This document shows, piece by piece, positions 42,350 to 54,623 of a DNA stretch of 64,000 bases. The stretch comes from Argopecten irradians (lineage: Eukaryota; Mollusca; Bivalvia; Pectinida; Pectinidae), in contig NC_091135.1 in NCBI RefSeq assembly GCF_041381155.1, positions 53,891,997 through 53,955,996 on the forward strand, in the 5' to 3' direction. Both the position numbers and the translations under genes were made by a program. Every line of letters starts with the position of its first letter. Positions within the stretch are counted from its first letter, which is position 1. A model generated the notes under the pieces. The model was not told the origin of the DNA. It saw nothing but the letters and a program-made list of their open reading frames with translations, and searched no databases.

Positions 42350-45300
42350 TTTGAATCTATTTTCATTCTTAAAAAGGTTTAGAGGAAACAGTTGAAAATT
42401 GTGATAAGGTACTTTTATGAGAAGGGATAGAGCAAAACACATGAAAGAATGCTCATTTTGTTATTTTATTCTTTTCCCAATTTACATGATTTGGTTAGCA
42501 AAATTCTACAGAATCTTTGTGATATTTCAGGATTTATTGCTTTGATTTGTAAAATTATTTCAAAGTGTGGTGTATGCTTAAAATGATATTAAAATAGACT
42601 GTAATAAAAAGTCAGTTATCCTTGTTCTAATTTTCATTAAACTGTTTAGTCACACCAGAATGATGATCCATTTATATCATACTGGTATTACAGCAATAAT
42701 TGGGGAAAACTGAATGGCTGCTTGTTGTAGGTATGCTTCTGATAATCGTTCCTGTACTATAGGGAAGACCTTTTTATTTTGTTGGTTTTTTATTACAAAA
42801 ATGTTGTTAGAATTTTGAGGTACAGAGTGATGGCTTATTTACTACATAATGTGTACTTGGTTACCAAGGCAACCAAAATATTTGAAAGAAAAATGTGTGT
42901 ACTTTTACACAGGATGCCCACCATTACAATTATTTTGGTGAAATCCTCCTGACATATTATATTCTATAAACCGTTTAGTTTGTGACCTGGTTACCATGGT
43001 AACAAAAAATGACAGGAGTAATGCATTCAGAATTGTTGTATTGGTATTGTTCACAAGCTTCAAATTTTAAATTGATATTCAAGCAGAGAGAGTGTCTTCA
43101 GAAAGGGAAGCTGAGCTTATATGCCATGTTGCGGTGTCTGTCTTCCATCTGTTCTTCTGTCTGTCTGTTCACTTGTTTCTGTCAACCTTACATTTAAATT
43201 GCTACTAGTCGTCATGATTTAGTGGAATGTTACCAAAGGCCTGAAACATCCTTCAGGGAGGAGGACCAAAATTGTATAAATCAGGGCCATGACCCCCTCC
43301 TTATGCTGTAGGTATGAAAGCATTTGGAAAGGGAATCAGTTTTGTATAAACCTGGTCTATTCTCCCAGGGTCCGGAGAGTGGTGGGGGTCAACAGGGGAA
43401 TATTGGACACACTTAAAAGCGTTCTGTTGTTGGAATCCAGTGAAAGGATTTGGTTCATATTTGGTCTGCTGCATCTGAAAGACTTTCTGATGTTGGATTC
43501 ATGAAAAAAACAAATATAGTTAGAAAACATCCTTTGAGAAAGGGGAACAGATGTTATATAAATGGTGAACCTGGCCCTTTTGGACCAGGTAGGGCAGGAA
43601 CCAATAGGGAAAATAGAGGAAAAGTCCTTTAAAATGCTTATAGTTATGAGGTTAACATTGGATTTTAACCAAATTTGGTCAGAAACAGATTTTGAATAGA
43701 TGGCCATGACCCTATTGACCATTAGGAATGGGAGTCAATAGTGGGAAATAGAATTAATTAATTAAATCAAGTTATAAAATTCTCAATGCATTTTAACCAA
43801 ATTTGATCAGAAAAGAATAAGAGTTGGGTCGGCTAGAGTGGGAATAAAAATATATCGACAGTAACTTAATAGTTAATTATTACATTTTACCAACATCTAG
43901 ATAGTAAGATAAAGATGTCCTTTATGTTTAGGGTAAAATGCTTCATGTAAAAAGTGAGAAAAAACGTCAGATCACATGTGTTTATATGTGAATATTATGA
44001 TTTTACTGTGCCTTTTCAAGACACTTGTCAAAATGATGCATTTCAAATGTGCTGTCAGATATGTACGTGTTACTTCTACAGAATTGATAGTATCTATAGA
44101 AAGGGAATATTGCAGTTTTACTTTATTGGCTCCTTAATTATATACATAATGTAGTTTATAAATAAAATGACACCGGGTTCAGAATATGTACATACAGTAA
44201 TAACACTATTATATAACACCAATGTAAATGGAAATCTCCCGATTGAGTACTAACATCTGCGATCCTATGCTATAGATACAATGTACATTGTATGTAAAAT
44301 TTATCAGGCCTGAAGGCGACTAAATCTAGAGACGTCGAATCAAAACTAATTACATGTATATATATGTGTGTGTGTGTGTAATAACCAAGGATTTATAAGT
44401 TGTTCTGTATATAAGATGAAATGTTCGTGATAAGATGGTCAGGTTTAATGACATTTAATCCTCGAGGTACTTAAAATCATAAGTGAGACACACTCGATAC
44501 TAGGGTGTGTATTAGCTGTGTGTACTTGCCTTTCTATTCTAATCCAGATGGACCTATTTTTATACCTGTATCGAACTGCCTGATCTATTTATAATTTCAC
44601 CAAAGTAAATAATATATCAGTAAACACTTTATATTATAACCCGACTACATTTCTTATTGAAGAAGTTGGCACAGGATTATTTTTATAAACAGTCATGTTG
44701 ATTTCCTCAATAGAAGTCAAGATATTGGATTAAGCGCGAAGAGATGGGAGGAGTCCGAGCGAGTCGAAGCACGTGGCGGCGGTTTTACCGGGTGAAAGGC
44801 GTAAAGTTCGGCTCCATGTACTAAATACTCGAGTTAAAAATTTTAGGTGTTCGTATACTGGTCACATAATGTAATTCAATTCGAGCTCGGCATAACTGGT
44901 CACAGAATTCAAGTTTATTATCTCCACCCAAGTTCACGAGATCAAAATAACAGTAAGCGGGATGAGCTATATAAGGTTAGCGACCTACCCAATTCTAACG
45001 CATAAGAGAGATTATCTATCTGATCATAATCATATCATCAAATACATCGTCATGTTTTAGTTGACATTTGATTTTATTACAAACAATTAAAATCAAGTAT
45101 TATGGATAATAACATGTGACATAAATTTAGTAGTATTAAATGGTATACTGGATGCGTCCTGTGGAAATTCAAAAACATTGATTGCTTAACATTTAATGGT
45201 GAAATAAAATTTCTCATTCACATTTTAGTATATCTGTCAATGCTATAAATGAATAAGTGCAATGTAGTTACAATTCAGTTAAACTAAAATGTTAGGTACT

Positions 45301-45398
45301 TTCTTCATTCTGCTTTACGTAGAATACATTGTCAATTACCTGATACAGTGTACGTAACCGACAGGAAGTGATACTCTTTTAAAGGGTGACACCCTTGA
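42350..45398. other. DUS2 downstream flank, no gene seen
   Basis: AT-rich sequence without a convincing protein. Bases about 43255-43810 are a degenerate repeat of TTGTATAAACCTGG / GATGGCCATGACCC / AACCAAATTTGGTCAGAA-type segments, about four units. A short (TG)n run lies near 44364-44380. A more GC-rich patch (44735-44815, with CACGTGGCGGCGG) could be regulatory, but nothing specific supports it. Confidence 0.5.
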
Positions 45399-46326
45399 AG
45401 GCCCGTTAGTCCGAAGGCCCAATAGTCCGAAGGCCCGTTAGTCCGAAGGCCCAATAGTCCGAAGGCCCGTTAGTCCGAAAATTAGTAAATATTGCAAGTT
45501 AGAGAGTTGTTATAATTAACGTATTTTGACGAAAACATTTTTCGGCACTGATGATCTGACAATTTCTGTGGACAGCAAGTTGTCATTTCTTCATGAGCAA
45601 TGCCAGGTCAAAATTACATCAAAATTAAAAAAAAATTGATAAAAAAATAATAAAATAACATCTTACATTTTATAGAATATCTCACAAGCATACATTCTAT
45701 GGATTATCTTACAAACATGCAAGCTTTAAAATGTCCGATTGTTAGCTTTTTGTACACTGTATTGCATTAGGATTAACATTGCTTCATGAATAAATGATGT
45801 ATATAATCAAATCTTATCGAAAAATGACTTTTATTATACCTGTAAACGTCGTTATTTTGTACAATATATACATGTATTTAAGGACTTATTTTTGCTTCCC
45901 CATTCTTTGAATTGTTTATTTTACCCATAATGATGGAAATGGTCCACATAATGATATTTTTTCGGGGAAATATTAAACAGGATCACATTGTACATATACA
46001 AAATAATACTCTTTAATATCAGATACGTTTATGTATTTCAAGATTATGCTCTTTTTGAAAATACGCTACATTTCGTTGTTTCATATCATTTTCCGTATCA
46101 ATTCTATAGTCACATACATGTAAGTATACCTTAGCAAGTTTACAACAAATCTTTTGCATCGAAAACTATAATAAACGTTTGTTTCATTTCAAGTACTATT
46201 CGCATATAAATCCAAATTGTATTATCTGTTTTCGGACTATCGGGCCTTCGGACTATTGGGCCTTCGGACTAACGGGCCTTAGGACTAATGGGCCTTCGGA
46301 CTGACGGGCCTTCGGACTATTGGGCC
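45399..46326. mobile_element. Foldback element with GGCCCGTTAGTCCGAA-repeat ends
   Basis: The left end has five tandem 16-bp units alternating GGCCCGTTAGTCCGAA and GGCCCAATAGTCCGAA (45400-45480). The right end has six to seven inverted units (TTCGGACTATTGGGCC, TTCGGACTAACGGGCC; about 46232-46326). The roughly 750-bp AT-rich middle has no recognised gene. The build is the same as at 20339-22036, but the repeat word is unrelated. Confidence 0.8.
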
Positions 46327-47884
46327 GTAGGGATATAAGGCGGTAACCTTTTAAAGTACACACTTATTTTAGGGCTTTGTGACAAAAACGCTTCTATCCA
46401 AAGGTAATTGCGGTATAGGCCAAAAAGGATAGGTTAACATAGACTAAAAGGTCATCGGGTTCTGTACAATGTGTCTTCCTGGTCACGTAAACACACCTAA
46501 CATTGATAAACAGGTGTTATTGTCTTCTTTTGTGACGTCATACACTGTACTGGCCAGCACACCTATTCATATCTATATATAATCATACTATCTAAATCTC
46601 TGATGTTATGAATAAATCATAAATATTACTGATGTGGTATGTTAAATGTATTTATATGCAATTCTTTGTACCAAAAATTACCTATGAACATTTGGTGTAA
46701 GCGTAATTTAATTCAGAAGAGGCACACGCGTAACAATCACCATGCTGTTGACATACATATGCTACCTAGCATATGTAAATATTATTGTCCCTGTATGGGT
46801 GTGACTACTAGAAGTAGTGATGTGTGTAGATTTTGGTATTATGTGGGAATAATGTTAACACACGGCATATAGATCTGTGTGTATTCAGTGTCATGGTCCA
46901 CTCGTTCAGAGCTGCCATCCTCCTTTAAATTTCTCATTTATGTATCTATAAAATACGAAATTTTGTACATATGTTTTATACAGGTTCACAAACCTTTGTA
47001 AATGATCTCGTAGTACAAGACTTTAGATCAGTTATGAATAACAAATTATAGATATTATCGAGTTTGTCTACGCGTTCAGATGACAATGCTACCATATCTT
47101 ATACAGTAGAGTCTATCTCGATCTAGGATTAACCACAATGGCTACTAAAAACTAAATGCGTCGCTGACTAAGTTTTAAAGTAGAACAGTTCACACTAGTC
47201 TTCCAGATGGGTGTGGTCAGCACATAGATTCACACCTGGCCATATACAGGTATGACGAGATGTGACGTCACAAACGTGTTCACGCCCTTCTGTGACGTTT
47301 TATCAACACACGTGGTCAGGAAACGCTTTTGGTTTCTTGTTGTTTATTTTATCTGCTTTCTTAAGTATGAGAAAGTCACAACGAGTATACTGCTAATTAA
47401 TTGAAATATATACATGTACCCGAAGTGGATACGGTAAATCGAATCGTTCATTTTTCTTCTCCTGGTGGATTCTCCTAGCTAATTCCTAAAATTGACTTGT
47501 CTTAGCTATTAAGTCCTGTCAAGCTTGCAGTGTTTTAATAAATTACGTTCTTACTAAAGAAAACTGGAATTAACTTTATTATAACTTCGTTTTGTATTGA
47601 TTTTGAAATGATGCTATGATAAAATTATGTAGTCAAACACTTAAACTGACGTTCTGCATGTTTGCATTTTGGGTGGGTACGAATGTACTGCTTGAGCTAA
47701 TCTGTTGTAGTGCACAGATTGTTCGAAAATAATTGATATGAATTTTAGATATTCATTAAAATCGATCAAACAAATTATATGCAACATTAAAAGGGCGTCT
47801 TCTCAAGTGACGATATTTGCCACGTGGCTAGGCTAAAATCACATGACCGATGGCTGGGCGATAATGTGAAGTCATAGCCTTGAC
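46327..47884. other. Intergenic DNA, no gene seen
   Basis: AT-rich, with only short open frames and no recognised similarity. A TGTGACGTCACAAACGTG stretch near 47261 contains a CRE-like palindrome. Nothing else supports a promoter there. Confidence 0.5.
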
Positions 47885-47968
47885 CAACTTCGCTAGCCAA
47901 GGGTATTAGGCCGATTCTCTTTCTAGTAGGAAGAGAATCGGACTTAATACCATTGGCTAGGCAAGTTG
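47885..47968. mobile_element. 84-bp hairpin of the TAGCCAAGGGTA family
   Basis: CAACTTCGCTAGCCAAGGGT at the left pairs with the inverted ACCATTGGCTAGGCAAGTTG at the right. The inner CCGATTCTC/GAGAATCGG also pairs around a loop of about 16 nt. The terminal words match the element at 18975-20147, so this may be a deletion derivative consisting of little more than its two ends. Confidence 0.65.
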
Positions 47969-48898
47969 AGCCTTGACATTCACCATAAATATAATCTTGC
48001 AAATTCTTTCTCTTTCTTTAAAAAATCTTTTGAATACTATAAGTACTGCAAACGCTTTACTATGCAAACCAATAAATCTAGCTGCAATATTGTAGCACAA
48101 GACTTTTTGACAGAAAATGGTGTCCGAAAGGTATAGTAGGCCGGGTACGTTATTCGTTCTACAATAAATCTAGCTTTAAATGTAAGTGCACGTTGACAAC
48201 AAAAAAAAGGATTGATTACATTTTACACGTCCATGCTTTCTTTGATGGTCTGTGCCTGTGTACATACAAATACTTATCTAAATCATTTTAGTTTTGTGGT
48301 AGTGCATCAGTCTTCCTTTTATAATAGACTTAGTCATTATCTCTATAATTTATTACTTTAATTGACTGAGCTTTACAGAGTATATCAATTTCCTGTATTG
48401 TATAAGTAATCGGTGCTTTATTTAAATAAAAGTAAGCTCATAATCGCGACATATATAGTTAATAAGCTAGACCACAACTAATCAATTATATGTTAATACA
48501 CTGTATAAGCATGTCTGTTAATAATGCCATAGGTAGGATAGATTACCAGTCGACACAGGATAATTTATGAATGACATTCATGAATTGTATCCATTAAAAG
48601 GATGTCTTTCTCTAATGTTTGAGAATTTTGTTACCCATTGAGATCCTTATATTCTTTACAGATTAAATTTTAATGAAAGCCTTCTCGAGCCAGTTTATAT
48701 GTATACCGATTTTAGTAGCTAGAGGAATGACCAACTCGTCACCATTTCGTATGTTAGCAAATCTAGGAGGACGAGTGTTCTGTAAGGTTGGCATAACCTT
48801 CAGTATGGTTTGTCGGTTTAATGAGGGTAGTCCGGTCAATATCTCTTCAGACATCTCTAAGGAAATTGTCTAACATAAACACTTCCATTTTTTTTTGC

Positions 48899-49205
48899 AG
48901 TAGACCGCATGACCTTTTCCCTGCAGGCGGCCACATATCCTCCCTCCAAATAGGCGACCAAAAAGTCCTTTCCCAGCAGGATAAATGACCGATTCCCACA
49001 GGAGGCCAAAGGTTTCATCCTCAAAAGGTAGTCAAAAGGTCTTACCAGCAGGTCAAAAGGTTCCTTCATGGCAGTAAGCCAAATTACCCTTCACAGTAGA
49101 AGGCGAAATAGTCTTTTACAAACAGAAGATTAAAGGTTTCCTTTATATTAAAGAGACCAAAAGACCCTTTCCAGAAGCAGGCAAAAAGTCTATTCCCCAT
49201 CAAGA
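48899..49205. repeat. Degenerate 25-35-bp repeat
   Basis: Recurring words such as CCAAAAAGTCCTTTCCCAGCAG, shortened in other units to GTCAAAAGGTCTTACCAGCA and GACCAAAAGACCCTTTCC, indicate an old tandem array. It gives an open frame on the minus strand that I do not regard as a gene. The neighbouring minus-strand frame at 48663-48854 is unrecognised. Confidence 0.5.
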
Positions 49206-52200
49206 GTCCGAATGAGCGAGTTGATACCAAGGCATTCAATTCAGCTGATAAGCAAGCATAATATAATTAAAAAACAATCAAACGCAGAACTTCAACATTT
49301 ATTAAAATTCCATTACTATACAGAAGAAACGCCAAAACGTAGCCTCACAGGAAACAATGGTAAGTGAACTTAACTTTTTACCATACAAACAATAAAACAA
49401 CCATAGGACACATTAAGTCGCTCAGAGCCTCAGACATGTGACAGTTAAATTTTGCACTCCTTACAAAATACGATCTGACATTTTGAATTGAATGAGCATG
49501 TCTTTCGTTCTTTCTTTTTCATAAATAATAATTGAACTTACATAATGGTTTAATCTTGAGTGTCAACTGACACAATTGTAAACAAGTCTTACAGATTTTT
49601 TATAGGTTAATTAATCTTTCTTTCACTTTCCTTTAAATGCACACAAATACCCAAACCATTCTTAATTTTGGAATTTTATATATATATATATATATAATTA
49701 TTAACTGCTATGTTGTATCATGTGTCAAGTTGATGATGATTCTACTAATTACAATAAATCAATCTCCTTTATATTGAACTCTACAAAAACTACAAGTTTT
49801 GAAGCATATTTGAGCTCTACTCATAGGAACGGAACATAATGAAAAACATTGAAGCTGAACTACATCAACAATCAAAACTCTCTCGACTCATTCTACAATA
49901 CACAGAAGTATTGATAACATTCAGTATTATTACACATATTAAAGAGATATAGAGTTAAGCTACTTCACAGAAATTGATAAGTAAATTCATAAAACACAAT
50001 CAGCCTTTGTTACATGTCTATCTATACATCGCACTGACATATTGTATCTATGTCCTTTTACATAATTAACACAGGTGCTTGATATGCTTGACCTAACTTA
50101 TTGCCAACAGTATCTAAATATGTTGATGTTGTAAAATTTAGTCCACAAGAATATCAAACGACAACAAACATTGAAAATATGTGCAACTCCTTTTAGAGTA
50201 GCACATTTGATGCAGTATGAGTTGTCAAATATACATATTAGGCAAACTATTAAGATGCAGTTTCGTACAGTTCAATTTATATATTTGCCTTGTCAATCCA
50301 TTTCAAGCAGCTGTGGCCCCAGTGAGGGACTATGTGGTACACATCTCTCTGTACCTTAATCAAACAGATGACCAATTCTTCAGGTAAACACTCAACAAAA
50401 TCATCACAGAATGGTGGAAATCAACAACAGGCAGTACATATACATCTACTGCACAAAACAAAAAGTAAGAGCCATCCACATCCAAATATCTTATTTCATA
50501 TTATCTATTTACCTATGCTATATCTATGCTATAGTAGATTCCAAATGAGACTAATCGAAAAGAAATCATAGCACAAAAACTTCATTTGAAATGATTACTT
50601 TATTCGAAAAGTAAAACTTTGAACAAGAATTTTTAATTTTTCCTTAATTATGAAAAAAAAAGTTAAATAAACAATGAGACATATATTTAACAGTGAACTG
50701 CTTCCCTATTGCTGGTAGAACTGACATTAACTATAACATATAATCGTCAAAGATAGAAGGTTAGGGCTCAACATATAAGGAAGAATTACAGTGAGCAAGT
50801 ACGTATACTAGCATCTCCTTTTCAGCTCTGGTGAAACACACAACATTGTATACACACACAATACCAGACAAGTGAACTACCGGTACGATGTCTGGGATAC
50901 TCAAGTCATTAAATTCATTTCATATTTATATACATAATTCTTACAATTTAAAATTCTACAACATTCTGCACTCCAGTATTGGTTTTTAACATATACCTTT
51001 TAATAAGGAATTGTTTTTACAATTTCACTTAAATGTTTGTTTTCAAAACATGTGTTACCATTGTAAGTCTGCAACACAGAAAATATCACTTAAATTTGTA
51101 CAGTTATGAAATCAAATGACAACATCAAAATTTGATGATAAGGAATACACGTCATAAAGCAACTGCTAAGTACATAACATGCTGAAGATGGACAATTACT
51201 TATCTGTTCATTCTACTTAAGGAGTTATAATGTTTGATAAGAGTATGATGGGCAGTTTCAGCTAAAATATATTTACAGAGGAGTTCACCACAAAAACAAG
51301 ATGTATATGAACTCTTGATGAAGAGTAAAGTTTACACATTATAATCATTTTAAACAAGAGGAAATGTGGTGAGGACTAAAATCAACAAAAACATATTTTC
51401 TCTTTTTTTCCTCACACTGTGAACCAATGACAGAAATATTCATGTGCAAAAAGGTTAATTACTTATTTCTGACAATACAAAAACTTTATTAAGGGATTTT
51501 TTGTGCATGATATTCATGAAACTTACTGTTCATTTACAAATACTGTGGAAATCTTTTTTGTAATGATGTGTAATCTGGAAAAACAAAGTTTGTTTTTAGT
51601 ATATTTTCACATAATTGTCCACAAAAATGTTCAATTAATAAAGAATGAATAATGGCAATTTTCAACAATAATTTAAATTTTGTAATAAAAGAACAGGGAA
51701 AGAAATGGAACAGTTGTATCATTTTGTATGCAATTAAAGGCCTGAACGAATCTCAAAAGTGTATAATACATGCAATACACATGAAGTATTCCCTAGACAA
51801 AATTGTCTTATTAAAAATAATATGGTCACTTAAAAAGTTTTATGAAATGAACTTAAATTTCACAAAATATGCATATGACCCTATCTTCAGTCCTGAAAAA
51901 ATTGTTGTGCCTAATTTGAACTTTACCACTTAATTAAGGAATCCTGGCCTTAAGACAAAAAGTCACCAAACTTTCATTTTTCACCATTAGTACTAATGGG
52001 TAGCATATATATATATGTAGCACAATAAAACATGTCGTAATAATTTACATACACAATGTACACTATTTACTTAACAGCACTACGTTTGGGTATTATACAT
52101 CATTATAATATACAAATGGCAATCTACTTCAAATCTGATTTTCAACTGCATTAACTGATGTGGTTATCTTGTTTAAAAACCACTATAAAAATTGACCAAA

Positions 52201-53382
52201 AAAAATGAAAACAGAAATTATTAAGGCTTGCTGATAACATCTTAACAAAAAGTGGCTAGTCTCTATACCAGGTACTTCAAATCAATATTAATGCAATTTT
52301 GTTTTTAATACTTCTTTTAAAAAAGACCAGTTACATATATATAGTATATGCAATACCTTTCGTTTTGCAATATTAATTGTATTTCTTTTAAAATATTACT
52401 ACACATACAGACGATATTATAATTACAACAAAGTTCAAAATGTTACAAAGCAGTTTACAATTTTATCACTTTTTAATAAATATATACAGTAATTAGCATA
52501 TAGTCTTTTTTTCTACTACATCAGTTATCTTGTATATATATATATGTACATTCAAGAAACTATTTAAGTTTCATGTACCACATAAATCAAACATACCACA
52601 AAATCAAGCGTGGGACATGTGATTAAATATGTACAGCATAATCAAAATGGATAAACCTCACCATTTCAAAAACAACTGTTTTGGCAATTAAATTCTTTCA
52701 ACTCATTTTCATCAGTACCAGTTCTTGTGAAATTTCTGGACTGTATATATAAATCTAGTCAAAAGCCTTTTCATATTATTCAATTTTTAAACAATATTAT
52801 CACTGAATCAATATATATATACTTCTCAATTTTTTACTCCATAAAATTTCAGAATAAAAAGAAGCCGCAAATTTTATATCCTGCCCTTCAAATTTGATCA
52901 CCATCAATGTAAAAAACAAGGTAATCAGAATGATCTTTCATTGTGTGCTGACAGTAATCGTGCGATTTCATAATAAGCATATACATTTGTTTTGTAGTAC
53001 ATATATACATCAAAAATGTACCAACATTACTTCACCAAAATAATTAATAAATTACAGATGTAGACTCCTGCCAAGGAATTCCTGTAATATAATATAAGAA
53101 GACCATACTCTATCCAGTTTAAAAGAGTAATACAATTGTTGTTAGACTTAAGCTTTCATGCAGTATCTTCTGGTAGTGTTATATTTACTCACAAACATAG
53201 GCAAGTATTTTAAATACTGTTTTCATGGTTACCCAATAATATTCACTGCTTTTCTATAGCCATTCACAATTCTTATCTTCAATACTTTTGTTAATCTTTA
53301 CACTTCATCTTCAGTTACACCATCTTTTATGCATGAACATATGCCAGTTTCTTTTTTTTCTTTGTGGTCATCTTCCAAGTTT
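49206..53382 (-). other. AT-rich flank downstream of CK1-alpha, no gene seen
   Basis: No coding sequence is recognised. It contains a (TA)n run at 49679-49697 and several TATATA stretches. CK1-alpha transcripts in other animals have long 3' UTRs, so part of this may be 3' UTR on the minus strand, but no single polyadenylation signal stands out. Confidence 0.45.
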
Positions 53383-54366
53383 TTACTTGTGTCCTGCAGT
53401 GGCTCCAGTAGGGATAGTTGCCCCAGAACTGGTCACATTTGCTGCTTTTTGCTTCAGCATTGTCCAATCAAATGTGTAGTCATATTGATAGTTCAATGTG
53501 CGGAACAGAATGCGGAATAGCTGTCGTAGATACATGTAGTCTGGGGCCTCCTCAAAACGTAGTCCTCTGCAGTAATTTAAATACATAGCAAACTCTGCAG
53601 GATAACCTTTGCACAGGACCTCAACTGGGGTTGACATCTTTTTCTCACTTATCTTTTCATATTTCTGCTTTTTCGTTGCAGCCTTCAATCCTTGCCATGG
53701 TAGTGATCCTCGGTTGAAGTACATTAACACGTAGCCAAGCGACTCCATGTCATCCCTTCTGCTTTGTTCAATACCCAAGTGTGCGTTGATACTTGCGTAT
53801 CTGGCAGTTCCTGTCAGGTTCTTGTCCTCTCTGTATGGGATGTGTTGTCTTGTCCGACTATCTCTGTATTTTTTGGCCAGACCATAATCAATGAGAAATA
53901 CTTTATTACAGTGACGACCAATACCCATCAAGAAATTGTCAGGTTTTATGTCTCTGTGGATAAAGTTTTTGTTGTGAACATATTCAATACGTCCAATCAT
54001 TTGGTCAGCAAGCATAAGCACAGTTTTCATTGTGAATCTTCTTGAGCAGAAGTTGAACAGATCCTCCAAACTGGGCCCAAGCAAGTCCATAACCAGGACA
54101 TTGTACTCTTTTTCTTGGTTATAATAACGGATGTGTGGAATACCTACTCCGCCAGCCAAAATTTTATATAACTTGCTTTCATACAACAGCTGAGGATGTC
54201 TTGCCTTAAGAGATTCAAGCTTAACTGCCACTTCCTCTCCGTTTGTTATGTTGATACCCAAATAAATGTCACCAAACGAGCCACTGCCTATTTTTCGAAC
54301 GAGACGATACTTTCCACCCACAATAAATTCGCTCTGTCCACTTGGGGTACCTTTAGTATTCTCCAT
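53383..54366 (-). CDS. CSNK1A1: Casein kinase I alpha, intronless
   Basis: One uninterrupted 327-codon frame starts with ATG at 54366 in a good context (CAAAATGG). It encodes a serine/threonine kinase of the CK1 family, which in animals phosphorylates beta-catenin (priming for GSK3), Period and many acidic or primed substrates. Visible features: [21 protein letters not shown] (glycine loop), EEVAVKLES (ATP lysine), [14 protein letters not shown] (catalytic loop), [32 protein letters not shown], and [20 protein letters not shown], the CK1 kinesin-homology region. Similarity to human CK1-alpha looks above 85 percent through the kinase domain. The metal-binding triplet is DYG, not DFG. The tail after the kinase domain is short (about 30 residues). 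Most animal orthologues have several introns, so this may be a retrocopy. It lies head to head with LPCAT. Confidence 0.96.
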   Translation of the reverse strand: MENTKGTPSGQSEFIVGGKYRLVRKIGSGSFGDIYLGINITNGEEVAVKLESLKARHPQLLYESKLYKILAGGVGIPHIRYYNQEKEYNVLVMDLLGPSLEDLFNFCSRRFTMKTVLMLADQMIGRIEYVHNKNFIHRDIKPDNFLMGIGRHCNKVFLIDYGLAKKYRDSRTRQHIPYREDKNLTGTARYASINAHLGIEQSRRDDMESLGYVLMYFNRGSLPWQGLKAATKKQKYEKISEKKMSTPVEVLCKGYPAEFAMYLNYCRGLRFEEAPDYMYLRQLFRILFRTLNYQYDYTFDWTMLKQKAANVTSSGATIPTGATAGHK

Positions 54367-54623
54367 TTTGGGCTTTGTTACCGATGTATCATCTATAATT
54401 TATCGTCTTTTAGAGTAAAACTATCCAAATATTTCACAATTTTATCTGTTCTGACTGGTTGCCATCTTGGGTGGTTGCATCGCAATAAGGATTACCCATA
54501 ATTCATTCGTCTCTGTCTACGTTGGATGGGAGCGCATGCGTACAGGACACCTATTATAATTCCGTTTCCGCCACTGAGCTCAACAATGTTGTAGGAGTCC
54601 TTTTAAATCAACACGTAAACACG
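54367..54623. promoter_or_regulatory. Bidirectional promoter between CK1-alpha and LPCAT
   Basis: Only 257 bp separate the two divergent start codons. GCGCATGCG at 54532-54540 matches the NRF1 core palindrome. GGTTGCCATCTTGG (about 54458-54471) is an inverted YY1-type CCAAGATGGC site on the CK1-alpha side, near the position expected for its 5' UTR. No TATA box is evident, as is usual for housekeeping divergent pairs. Motifs only; transcription starts are not known. Confidence 0.55.

Noticed and set aside
48663..49069. Minus-strand frames of 63 and 70 codons
   Set aside because: The first is unrecognised and short with no splice support; the second is read from a degenerate repeat.
53340..53365. 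T-rich run just past the CK1-alpha stop as a retroposition poly(A) trace
   Set aside because: It is interrupted by C and G and lies about 20 bp after the stop, too close to include a 3' UTR. It neither proves nor excludes a retrocopy.
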